A stretch of DNA of 64,000 nucleotides from G020348185 sp964525045. Lineage in GTDB: Bacteria; Nitrospirota; Nitrospiria; Nitrospirales; UBA8639. Where the stretch lies: positions 124,001-188,000 of the forward strand of contig CAZGFD010000006.1 of assembly GCA_964525045.1 (NCBI GenBank), written 5' to 3'. The position numbers and the translations under genes are program-made. A model generated the notes under the pieces. The model searched no databases, was not told the DNA's origin, and saw only the letters and a program-made list of their open reading frames with translations. Positions within the stretch are counted from its first letter, which is position 1, and every line of letters begins with the position of its first letter. Below are positions 8,757 to 16,623 of this stretch, piece by piece.

Positions 8757-10244
8757 ATGGGACTCTCAATTGACAAAGAAGTATTCGATGCCGCTGACCA
8801 CGCTCAATTTGTCGAACGGCTGAACCAAAGCTTACAGGCACTCGATACGTTGTTATGTCGACCCGGATTTGGAGAGGGTCCAACGACGCTCGGCGCCGAG
8901 CTCGAATTGTCGATCGTGGACAACCAGGGACGGGCATTGCCAATAAACCGGGCATTACTTGCCCATAGCCTTGACGATCACCTTCAATTAGAACTAGACC
9001 GTTTTAATCTGGAATATAACCTGTCCCCGGTATTGATGACCGGAGAACCCTTCAGCGCACTTGAAGCTGAATTGGTGAGTGCGATCACAAGGATTGATGC
9101 CCTGGCGAAATTGCATGGTGGGCGGGTTGTGCCCATTGGAATTCTCCCAACCTTACAGTCTGAGGACCTACATTCTTCTGCCATTTCCGATGTTCCTCGG
9201 TATCGGGCGCTTTCAGCGAGTATTCGCCGGTTGGGCCATTCTCCCTTTCTGATTCAAATCGACGGACTTGAACCCCTGACCCTGAGATGTGACGATGTCA
9301 CTCTGGAAGGCGCCAACACGTCCTTTCAAATTCATCTTCGAGTACCACCCCTAAAATTTGCCAAAGTCTACAATGCTGCTCAAATGGTCACCCCTATTGC
9401 CTTGGCGCTAGGAGCGAACTCTCCTATTTTTCTAGAACGCCAGCTGTGGGATGAGACACGTGTTGCACTATTTAAGCAATCGATAGATCGTCGCCCCCCA
9501 CAAGAAGGGGTTCCGCACCAATTCGCAAGGGTATCTTTTGGGCACGAGTGGGTGAGGGAAGGAGCATTTGAACTATTTGCAGAGTCCGTGAAGAATCATC
9601 CCCCCCTGTTGCCTATCGTTGGCAGAGAATCTCCCCTTGACTGTCTCTGGCAGGGAACACTCCCCCGATTGGATGAGTTACGCCTGCACCAGGGAACCAT
9701 ATGGCGGTGGAATCGGGCCATTTACGATCCGGAAGTTGGCGGACATCTTCGGATAGAGCTTCGCGCCCTTCCAGCAGGACCAACTCCTCAGGATATGGTC
9801 GCGAATGCGGCTTTTCTGGTGGGTATGGCGCTTGGGTTACAATCCGAAACGGAAAGACTCCTTCCCTATTTTCCATTTGAAGCTGCCCACCGAAATTTTT
9901 ATCGGGCAGCGCAACAGGGTCTTGATGCCGTTCTTCTCTGGCCCACCGAAGGCCACCCCTCTCCCACCGAGATATCCGTTTGTGACCTGGCTATGGAGCT
10001 TTTGCCGTTTGCCGAACGCGGACTCATTGAAATGGGGGTGCACGAGACCGAAATCCGTCGAATGCTTGATATTATTCGGGCCCGCATAACAAGTCGAATG
10101 ACTCCTGCACGATGGCAACGTCAAATCTTAGAGTACGTAGGACGGCGAATGTCACGACCCGAAGCCTTGGCCAGGATGCTTGAGGTGTATCTTGAAGAAA
10201 TTCACCGGGGCAAACCTGTAACAGAATGGAGTCTGGAAGCGTGA
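8757..10244 (+). CDS. GCS2-family carboxylate-amine ligase (YbdK-like glutamate-cysteine ligase)
   Basis: This 495-residue protein belongs to the glutamate-cysteine ligase GCS2 family. Supporting features are TLGAELELSIVD near the N-terminus (the metal/ATP-binding Glu residues), the EYNLSP strand, SFQIHLRVP, and HLRIELRALPAGPT in the C-terminal part. Family members form an ATP-dependent peptide bond between the gamma-carboxylate of Glu and an amine; YbdK has weak gamma-GCS activity and the natural substrate is often unknown. The stop codon overlaps the start of the downstream AstE-type gene (GTGA), so the two are translationally coupled and probably act on the same metabolite. The ATG at 8757 has no good Shine-Dalgarno. 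Confidence 0.85.
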   Translation: MGLSIDKEVFDAADHAQFVERLNQSLQALDTLLCRPGFGEGPTTLGAELELSIVDNQGRALPINRALLAHSLDDHLQLELDRFNLEYNLSPVLMTGEPFSALEAELVSAITRIDALAKLHGGRVVPIGILPTLQSEDLHSSAISDVPRYRALSASIRRLGHSPFLIQIDGLEPLTLRCDDVTLEGANTSFQIHLRVPPLKFAKVYNAAQMVTPIALALGANSPIFLERQLWDETRVALFKQSIDRRPPQEGVPHQFARVSFGHEWVREGAFELFAESVKNHPPLLPIVGRESPLDCLWQGTLPRLDELRLHQGTIWRWNRAIYDPEVGGHLRIELRALPAGPTPQDMVANAAFLVGMALGLQSETERLLPYFPFEAAHRNFYRAAQQGLDAVLLWPTEGHPSPTEISVCDLAMELLPFAERGLIEMGVHETEIRRMLDIIRARITSRMTPARWQRQILEYVGRRMSRPEALARMLEVYLEEIHRGKPVTEWSLEA

Positions 10245-11296
10245 CATTTCACTCCGAAAGTATCCGCGCATGGGAGGCTCCTTCACCCAAGGCAGTTGGA
10301 GAAACAGTCGAAGAGTTTCTTCAAATACTGAAAGGACCAACCTGGTTACGCCTGCCGGGTTATGACCAAACACGAACCCGTGCCATTTCAACACTTTTAC
10401 ATGGAAATGAACCTTCAGGGGTCCGAGCGCTGTTCAACTATATTCGATCCGGAGAACAACCCGCGGTGGACCTGGTCTGCTTTGTCGGAGCGGTTGAGGC
10501 CGCCCTGGCCTCAACGGGATTTGCCCACCGGCATCTGCCGGGACACAAAGATCTCAATCGATGTTTTCGGGAACCTTTTGATAGCTCCGAAGGGCAGATC
10601 GCCCATGAGGTGCTCAAACGATTTCGTGAGGCGAAACCGGACGCGTTAATTGACTTGCACAATACTTCCGGAAGGAGTCCGGCCTATGGGGTGACCACTC
10701 AGCTCGGCGAGGTTCAAAAAACAATTACTTCGCTCTTCTCTCACCATCTCATTTACACCGAACTTCGCCTCGGATCCTTGATGGAAGCCACTGAGTTCGA
10801 CTTTCCCACGATTACGATTGAATGCGGGGGAGCGGGTGATCCGGCCTCCGACAGGATCGCGTGGGAAGGGCTGACACGGTATGCCCGAACAGAGTCGGTG
10901 TTGGATCTTGAACCGGCATTGAACTCTGTGATCGTTTTCCAACATCCAGTCCGGGTTGAACTCTGCCAAGGGATGAGGGTGTCCTATGGGAGGGAACGCC
11001 GTCCTGATGCTGATTTGACTATGTACCCAGACGTTGACCGCCACAATTTTGGGATCGTCAATGCCGGGGAAGTCTTAGGCTGGCTGGGGCCACCTGGACT
11101 TGAGGTTCTCTGCGCGCGCGATTCAAATGGGAAGGACCTTATTCATGAGATCTTCCATGAACAATCCGGATCTCTGGTGGTTTCCCAGCCTGGTCATATT
11201 CTCATGATGACCATTGAGCCGCACATTGCTATGGGTGACTGTTTATTTTATTGGATTCCTGTCAATGAACGGGAAATCAAAAGCTGCGAACAATAA
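10241..11296 (+). CDS. Succinylglutamate desuccinylase/aspartoacylase-type zinc deacylase
   Basis: This M14-like AstE/AspA family protein (about 351 residues from GTG 10241) has zinc ligands in LLHGNEPSG (His and Glu) and DLHNTSG (His), and a catalytic-type Glu in TIECGG. Family members hydrolyse N-acyl amino acids. I prefer GTG 10241 over ATG 10226. It forms the classic 4-nt GTGA overlap with the upstream stop, and GGAG at 10228-10231 lies nine bases before it. Coupling to a GCS2 ligase suggests a pair that makes and breaks, or sequentially processes, a glutamyl-type amide; that is inference from context. Confidence 0.85.
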   Translation: MTFHSESIRAWEAPSPKAVGETVEEFLQILKGPTWLRLPGYDQTRTRAISTLLHGNEPSGVRALFNYIRSGEQPAVDLVCFVGAVEAALASTGFAHRHLPGHKDLNRCFREPFDSSEGQIAHEVLKRFREAKPDALIDLHNTSGRSPAYGVTTQLGEVQKTITSLFSHHLIYTELRLGSLMEATEFDFPTITIECGGAGDPASDRIAWEGLTRYARTESVLDLEPALNSVIVFQHPVRVELCQGMRVSYGRERRPDADLTMYPDVDRHNFGIVNAGEVLGWLGPPGLEVLCARDSNGKDLIHEIFHEQSGSLVVSQPGHILMMTIEPHIAMGDCLFYWIPVNEREIKSCEQ

Positions 11297-11454
11297 ATAA
11301 AGAGAAGGGGAGTTTTGAGATAACAGGTTTTGTCGCTTGGTCTAGGATCGTGAGGAATTTTGTTTCAGTCATGTTGAATGCTTGACTTGAAGTTTTCTTT
11401 GAATACGGCTAAACGAACTCCTTTTCCGAAAGGAATCACACCGGAGGTATGCTC

Positions 11455-12369
11455 ATGAAAGTGTTATGTGCGGTGGATGGATCGGAATTTTCAAACAGGG
11501 CCATTGAGGCTGTCGGAACCCTCTTTCATCAATCTGTCAAAGACTTGCGGCTCATTCATATCATCGATGACCTTCATCTGAAACAAGGGTTAAAGAAAGA
11601 GGGGGTGAAAGCCGGAAACATAAAGAAAATTCTCGTAGCCCTTGAAAAGGATGCAAAAAAAATCTTAGAAACCTCAAAAGAAAAAGCCGCCCTGGCGATC
11701 AGCCAATCCACAACCAAGCCATTCGTTTCAATTAAAACGGTTCTCGGCCGTGGCCATGTCACTGAGGCCATTATTAATGAAGCCCAAAAACGTAAGGTGG
11801 ATATCATTGTCATGGGATCTCGTGGGCTGAGCGATATCAAGGGGTATCTCATGGGCAGCGTCTCGCGCAAGGTTTTGGTTCATGCTCCCTGCTCCGTGTT
11901 AACCGTGAAAGATCCTCTACCAAAAACATGCCGGACCCTCCTTGCTGTGGACGGATCCAACGCCTCCAAGCGGGCCGCGGCCTTTCTCAGAAATAACATC
12001 CACCCCTCCTCCCTGTCGCTCCATGTCCTCTCGGTCGTGCCAAACTTTTTGACCGATATCGCGCCAAAAGTCCTTTCGAAAAATCACCTCAAAGCCTTGA
12101 CCCAACCCTTTCAAATACGGGCCAATGAGCTCACCATTCAATATCGGGAATACTTTTTAAAAGAAGGATATGAAATAACCACTGAAGTGAAAAGTGGCGA
12201 TCCGAAAAAAGTCATCCTGAACAGTTTAGAGAAAAAAAAGCGCAACCTTGCGATTCTGGGAACCAAAGGCCTTACCGGACCAGAACGGTTTCAAATGGGG
12301 AGCGTCTCCGAATGGGTGTCGGCATATACCCCCAGTTCGGTGTTAGTGGTGCGTCCGCGGTTGGCGTAA
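11455..12369 (+). CDS. Universal stress protein, tandem UspA domains
   Basis: The protein has 304 residues with two UspA domains, about 1-145 and 155-304. Each carries a complete nucleotide loop: GSRGLSDIKGYLMGS in the first and GTKGLTGPERFQMGS in the second. The RBS decides the start. GGAGG at 11443-11447 is one base from the ATG at 11449 but seven bases from ATG 11455, so MKVLCAVDGSEF is the real N-terminus. A dispersed heptamer array and the assembly gap follow the stop. Confidence 0.93.
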   Translation: MKVLCAVDGSEFSNRAIEAVGTLFHQSVKDLRLIHIIDDLHLKQGLKKEGVKAGNIKKILVALEKDAKKILETSKEKAALAISQSTTKPFVSIKTVLGRGHVTEAIINEAQKRKVDIIVMGSRGLSDIKGYLMGSVSRKVLVHAPCSVLTVKDPLPKTCRTLLAVDGSNASKRAAAFLRNNIHPSSLSLHVLSVVPNFLTDIAPKVLSKNHLKALTQPFQIRANELTIQYREYFLKEGYEITTEVKSGDPKKVILNSLEKKKRNLAILGTKGLTGPERFQMGSVSEWVSAYTPSSVLVVRPRLA

Positions 12370-12442
12370 AGGACGCGGCCGCCATCTTTGGCAATTCGGG
12401 CTTGCCTTCAAGCTCTCTAAGGCAGTCTAATAGAATAGAGAA

Positions 12443-12630
12443 GGTTTCAGGTTTCAGGTTTCAGGTTTCAGGTTTCAGGTTTCAGGTTTCAGGTTTCAGG
12501 TTTNNNNNNNNNNNNNNNNNNNNNNNNNNNNNNNNNNNNNNNNNNNNNNNNNNNNNNNNNNNNNNNNNNNNNNNNNNNNNNNNNNNNNNNNNNNNNNNNN
12601 NNNCGGGTTTCGGGTTTCGGGTTTCGGGTT
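12443..12630. repeat. Tandem heptamer array GGTTTCA / CGGGTTT interrupted by the gap
   Basis: About 8.7 perfect copies of GGTTTCA run from 12443 to the edge of the N block at 12503. After the block, about four copies of CGGGTTT run from 12604 to 12630. The unit therefore changes by substitution across the gap (TCAGG versus TCGGG), which suggests that a longer, mixed array failed to assemble. Position is intergenic between the USP and LPP20-like lipoprotein genes. Confidence 0.9.
12504..12603. other. Assembly gap, 100 N
   Basis: Exactly 100 consecutive N lie inside the heptamer array. A round 100 is the conventional placeholder for a scaffold gap of unknown size, so true length and content are unknown. 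Confidence 0.98.
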
Positions 12631-12674
12631 AATGATGCTTGAAACCCTACTAAATAAAAGGGGGGCGCAAGGCC

Positions 12675-13250
12675 ATGGATAAGGCAAGAATTCTTGGACC
12701 GCGATCAGTAGGCATTGGGCTTCTGGTAGGGTTGGCAATAGGACTAACCGCCTGTGCAGGGCCTCCGACCTGGGTGGAGGAAGGCTCTGGTGCGTATAAT
12801 AAAGACGGGGACCGGGCTATTTATGGGGTTGGGTCGATTGTGGGAGTTAAGAATGAACCGCTCGCTTGGGACGCGGCTGAAAATCGCGCTCGTGCCGAAA
12901 TCGCGAAAAATGTTGAAACCTATACGGCCTATCTCATGAGGGATTATGCCGCTTCGACGAATGCTGGGGACTTTTCCAAATCCACGGAAGAACAACTTGT
13001 GGAGCGTGCCATTAAGACGTTTAGTGCCACGACCTTGAGGGGAGTTCGGCCGATTGACCGCTACAAGGACGAAGATACCTACACGTATTATGTATTAGCC
13101 AAGTTATCACTTGAAGACATGCAAAGAATGTTGGGGGAATCCCAAGAACTCGACGCGGGCGTTCGAGATCATGTCAGGGAGAATGCCGATCGTCTATTTG
13201 ATGAATTGGAAAAAGAGGAAGCGAAAAAAGAAGGAAGACAAGCCCCCTAG
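12675..13250 (+). CDS. LPP20-like lipoprotein
   Basis: The product has 191 residues. A signal peptide (about 1-27) ends in the lipobox LTAC, so the mature protein should be lipidated and face the periplasm or outer membrane. The body resembles the LPP20 domain: a GVGS strand, AENRARAEIAKNVETY, a conserved helix with a central AVTL-like stretch, and a YVLAKLSLEDM strand. The C-terminus is charged and helical (ELEKEEAKKEGRQ). LPP20 proteins are surface or periplasmic lipoproteins of unknown mechanism. The pentapeptide-repeat gene begins 48 bp downstream on the same strand and is also exported, so the two may form an envelope operon. Confidence 0.8.
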   Translation: MDKARILGPRSVGIGLLVGLAIGLTACAGPPTWVEEGSGAYNKDGDRAIYGVGSIVGVKNEPLAWDAAENRARAEIAKNVETYTAYLMRDYAASTNAGDFSKSTEEQLVERAIKTFSATTLRGVRPIDRYKDEDTYTYYVLAKLSLEDMQRMLGESQELDAGVRDHVRENADRLFDELEKEEAKKEGRQAP

Positions 13251-13298
13251 GCTGAACCCCCAAACCTGAATGTAGAAGGTGAAATACAAAGAGTATTC

Positions 13299-14612
13299 AT
13301 GTTATTGGCCTTTTTTATGGGTTGGGCAAAGCACCGGTTGATTGGAGTCATTATCAGCGGAGTGCTTTTCTTGTCTTCCCACTCCACCCACGCAGAAGGG
13401 AAGCCTGACAGTTCTGTCAGAACTGATCCAGGGTTTCAGTGCCAAGGTCCTTTCCGGGGAACAGAGTTAACAGCGGATGAAATATCTCAAGTTTTGGAGG
13501 CGCATAACCGGTGGCTGGATGATCCGCAAGATCCCAACGGGACCAAAGCCAATTTATGTCGTGCAGACCTCGATCAAATCGATCTCCGGGAAGTGAACTT
13601 GAGCGGAGCCAACATGCGGGAGGCGAACCTCACGGTATCCAATCTCGACTCGGCTACCCTGGTCAAAACGGATTTTACTGATGCCCGCATGGATAATGCG
13701 TCTTTCAACGCTTCGGATCTTCGCGCCGCGAACCTTGCACGGGCGTCGCTCTATGAAGCCGAATTTCGAAAAGCGGACTTAAGCCGTGCCAATCTTGATC
13801 AGGCTGACCTTCGCCAGGTGAATTTTTCCGAAGCCAACCTGGCCTACAGTAATCTTCGGGGAGCGGATGTGGGAGGGGCGTTTATCGTCAAAGCGAACTT
13901 GGAGCAAGTCAACCTGGAACATGCTTATGCTCGTCGCGCCGACCTGCGAGAAGTCAATCTTCATCGAGCGCTCTTGATGCGAGTCAACCTGGAGGAAGCC
14001 GACCTCTATAGGGCTGAGCTCCAAGAATCTGATTTGCGTTTTGCAGATCTCAGCCGGGCTGGTTTAAGTTTGGCCAACCTGAATGAAGCCAATTTGGAAA
14101 GTGCCGATCTTCGTGAAACCATGCTTCAACGAACAGTCCTCTATCAAGCGAATATGAGAAGGGTCAATTGTCGAGAATGTAGTTTGCAGGAAGCTGACCT
14201 CTTAAAAGCCGACCTCACGGAGGCCAACCTGGAAGGAGCAATCCTCGATGAAGCCTATATAGCCAAGGCTTCGCTTGTCAGAGCTAACCTACGGGGAGCT
14301 GAACTCGCTTGGGTGAATCTTGTACATGCAGACCTCACCGAAAGCGATTTACAACAGGCAACGCTGTTTCGAGCAAATCTGGAAGAAGCGATCCTTGATG
14401 GCGCCCGTCTCTACGGAGCCGATTTACGGGGGGCGAATCTCAAAGGCGCCTCCCTAATAGGCAGCGATCTAAGAGGTGTGTCGATCTTCCATGTTTCTGG
14501 CCTCACCCAAACACAAATTGACTCTACATGTATCGATGAAAGAACCCGTCTTCCCCAAGAACTCACGCACCCTCCTCCCTGTAACACCTTCCCCTCTACC
14601 CACCTTGAATGA
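13299..14612 (+). CDS. Exported pentapeptide-repeat protein
   Basis: This 437-residue protein starts with a hydrophobic signal segment (about 8-33, ending near THAEG). From about residue 85 to 415 it is an almost unbroken run of A(D/N)LxX pentapeptides (for example ADLSRANLDQADLRQVNFSE), enough for a long right-handed quadrilateral beta-helix of roughly 16 turns. Pentapeptide proteins act as protein-binding or DNA-mimic scaffolds, but an exported one more likely has a periplasmic binding role. A short Cys-containing cap precedes the helix (FQCQGPF) and a Cys-rich tail follows. The stop overlaps the convergent FBPase gene by 17 bases. Confidence 0.85.
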   Translation: MLLAFFMGWAKHRLIGVIISGVLFLSSHSTHAEGKPDSSVRTDPGFQCQGPFRGTELTADEISQVLEAHNRWLDDPQDPNGTKANLCRADLDQIDLREVNLSGANMREANLTVSNLDSATLVKTDFTDARMDNASFNASDLRAANLARASLYEAEFRKADLSRANLDQADLRQVNFSEANLAYSNLRGADVGGAFIVKANLEQVNLEHAYARRADLREVNLHRALLMRVNLEEADLYRAELQESDLRFADLSRAGLSLANLNEANLESADLRETMLQRTVLYQANMRRVNCRECSLQEADLLKADLTEANLEGAILDEAYIAKASLVRANLRGAELAWVNLVHADLTESDLQQATLFRANLEEAILDGARLYGADLRGANLKGASLIGSDLRGVSIFHVSGLTQTQIDSTCIDERTRLPQELTHPPPCNTFPSTHLE

Positions 14613-15576
14613 TCGAGACGGTCTGTTCAACAACCTCTCTCTTCCCAACAATCAGCGGTGTCCGTTGATGTAAATCCTGAGGTTGGATATCCAAAATTCG
14701 CTGAGTACCGGAAGATGCCGCCCCTCCGGCTTGTTCAGCTATAAATCCTAAGGGATTGGCTTCATACATCAGGCGGAGTTTTCCCTCCGGGTTCTTTGGG
14801 GTACCGGGGTACAAGAAAATCCCCCCCTTCAATAAATTTCGATGAAAGTCGGTAACGAGGCAACCGACATAACGGAGGGAATATTCCCTCCTCAAGGAAC
14901 AAATGGCATTTTGAGTCCCTTCGTCCCAATTCTTAAAATTGCCCTCATTCGTACTATAGTAGGTATTTTCTCCGGGAAAGCGAATATCAGGGTTGGTGAG
15001 GCGGAACACCCGATCTCTTGGATCAAGGGTAAAGCCCTGCACATTGTCTGCGGTAGCAAGGACCAATTTCGTGCATGACCCATAGACCGTATACAACGCC
15101 GCAACCTGCTCATCCCCACTTTTCAGCATTGCGGCGTCATCAACCGGTTCTTTGCCCTTCCGCTTCCACACACCAAAAATGGATCCAATACTGACGGCCA
15201 CATCAATATTCGAGGAGCCATCAAGAGGATCCATCTGAACCAGGTACTGATGTTCCGGATCATCTCCAACAATAACCGTTTCGGCAATTTCCTCAGATCC
15301 GATAGCCGCAACCCGGCCACATGTACTCAACTTATCCACAAATGTATCGGAGGCAAGTGCATCCAGTTTTTGGACAATCTCTCCCTGAACGTTTACCTCG
15401 CCGGTACTTCCAATGACATCTTCCAGCATTCCCCCCCGTATTTTGGCTCCCAGGGTCCTGCTTCCCTCAGCAAGGGCTAACACAACAGCCTGGAGTCCAT
15501 CGAGTTTTTCGTTCCCGATCCAACAGGAGGCCAGAAAGTCTGGCAAAGGTTGATATAAAGGATGGTTATTGGTCAT
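14596..15576 (-). CDS. fbp: Fructose-1,6-bisphosphatase class I
   Basis: This 326-residue protein has the class I FBPase signature DPLDGSSNID at 116-125, which provides the metal-binding acidic residues. Other family blocks are present: GSEE near 93-96, LRLMYEANPLGFIAEQAGG and the sugar-phosphate site RYVGCLVTDFHRNLLKGGIF. It removes the 1-phosphate from fructose-1,6-bisphosphate in gluconeogenesis and in CO2 or pentose recycling. The length is normal for the family. In combination with the reversible PPi-PFK at 18613 the window carries both directions of this glycolytic step, although the two genes are 3 kb apart. Confidence 0.95.
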   Translation of the reverse strand: MTNNHPLYQPLPDFLASCWIGNEKLDGLQAVVLALAEGSRTLGAKIRGGMLEDVIGSTGEVNVQGEIVQKLDALASDTFVDKLSTCGRVAAIGSEEIAETVIVGDDPEHQYLVQMDPLDGSSNIDVAVSIGSIFGVWKRKGKEPVDDAAMLKSGDEQVAALYTVYGSCTKLVLATADNVQGFTLDPRDRVFRLTNPDIRFPGENTYYSTNEGNFKNWDEGTQNAICSLRREYSLRYVGCLVTDFHRNLLKGGIFLYPGTPKNPEGKLRLMYEANPLGFIAEQAGGAASSGTQRILDIQPQDLHQRTPLIVGKREVVEQTVSIIQGG

Positions 15577-15842
15577 AAACGCCTCTCAATTCCCAGGCTA
15601 TTTTTAAAAAATGAATTATTCAGGGAAATTAATGGAGAGACCCCGGATACCATCAAATCCCAGGCTAGATTACCAAATCCCTCATGCAAATTGGTATGGC
15701 GGGCACAGAGTCAAAACAACGGATATCCCCGGTGAGGTGGACAAGGAAATTTTATTGGTTACGTGTGAGAAGGTATAGCCGATATCGAGGGAGATGCCTT
15801 ATTTGGGAGCAGTTCTTATTGAATGCCAGATTGGTCTGAGAA

Positions 15843-16040
15843 CTACCGACCGGGATTACTCGTTGTGGCTGTCTTTTTAAGGGGGTCGGCCGATTTGTTG
15901 GATCCCCACATGACCTCCGACCTCACCTGCTCCGGGTCCAGGCCGGAGCCTCCTGGTGTCCATACTACCCAAAGCAGGATCGTTCCAAGGACAAATATCA
16001 AGAGGAGCCAGTTAACGGCATGGAACGATAAATATTTCAT
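15843..16040 (-). CDS. Small single-span membrane protein, function unknown
   Basis: The ORF encodes 65 residues from ATG 16040, which is preceded by GGAGAAG at a good distance. A longer frame exists to 16103 but lacks an RBS. Residues about 8-28 (NWLLLIFVLGTILLWVVW) form one membrane helix, followed by a polar tail with SEVMWGSNKSADPLKK. I do not recognise the family. It stands upstream of fbp on the same strand, with about 265 bases between in which I see no gene. Confidence 0.5.
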   Translation of the reverse strand: MKYLSFHAVNWLLLIFVLGTILLWVVWTPGGSGLDPEQVRSEVMWGSNKSADPLKKTATTSNPGR

Positions 16041-16206
16041 GATATACTTCTCCGTTTCGGAGGGTGTCCTTGCAGCCTGCGTTCTCTTTGAAACGATATT
16101 CAAATCTCTTTCCCATTGGAGGAAGTTGATTCATTGAATTCCCTAGCTTCAGGGCCCGCATAGAAGATCACCCTTTTCAAGGTCATATTAGGGTTATCGG
16201 TTCAAA

Positions 16207-16251
16207 TGTCCTATGACTTTAGGTATAAAAATCTTATAAGATTATAGGACA
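16207..16251. promoter_or_regulatory. Nested inverted repeats in intergenic region
   Basis: TGTCCTAT at 16207-16214 pairs with ATAGGACA at 16244-16251. Inside lies a perfect 14-bp palindrome AATCTTATAAGATT at 16230-16243. The region is AT-rich and lies between the small membrane protein gene and ggt. It could be an operator for a dimeric regulator or a hairpin; nothing downstream decides this. The rest of 16041-16623 holds only a weak open frame on the minus strand (TTG start at 16592, 88 codons) that I cannot support as a gene. Confidence 0.4.
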
Positions 16252-16623
16252 AAGACCTACGAAATGCCACAAAAAAATACGAATGAGAATATTTTTGAAA
16301 GCCTCCCCCGAAAGACCGCCAACTCTTAAAAGAGAGACCAAGGAGAAATGGGCTTGATGGGAAAAGAAATGTAAGCAATGGGCGGAACCGAAAGCTGAAT
16401 TCCACCTTCGCTCGCCAACTGCTTCAACCTTTGATGCTTTCCTTCCAATGCATTTAGGCGTTTCACTTCTGAAAGTCTAGCGCGCCATCCAGGCGCTACA
16501 ATCCTTCCTACCTCAAAGTATTTCTTATTGAGGGCCCCGCTGTAGTCTGCTAAATAGGAGGAAGCGATATCTTCTATCCATCTTCTTGTCAACGAGACCT
16601 CGACACCGAGACAAGGTAAAGAT

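Noticed and set aside
12443..12630. Possible CRISPR array
   Set aside because: The units are direct 7-mers without spacers; this is a simple tandem repeat.
16326..16592. 88-codon minus-strand frame with TTG start upstream of ggt
   Set aside because: The composition is protein-like, but there is no RBS, no better start and no family resemblance. It may be a gene relic, but I cannot support it.
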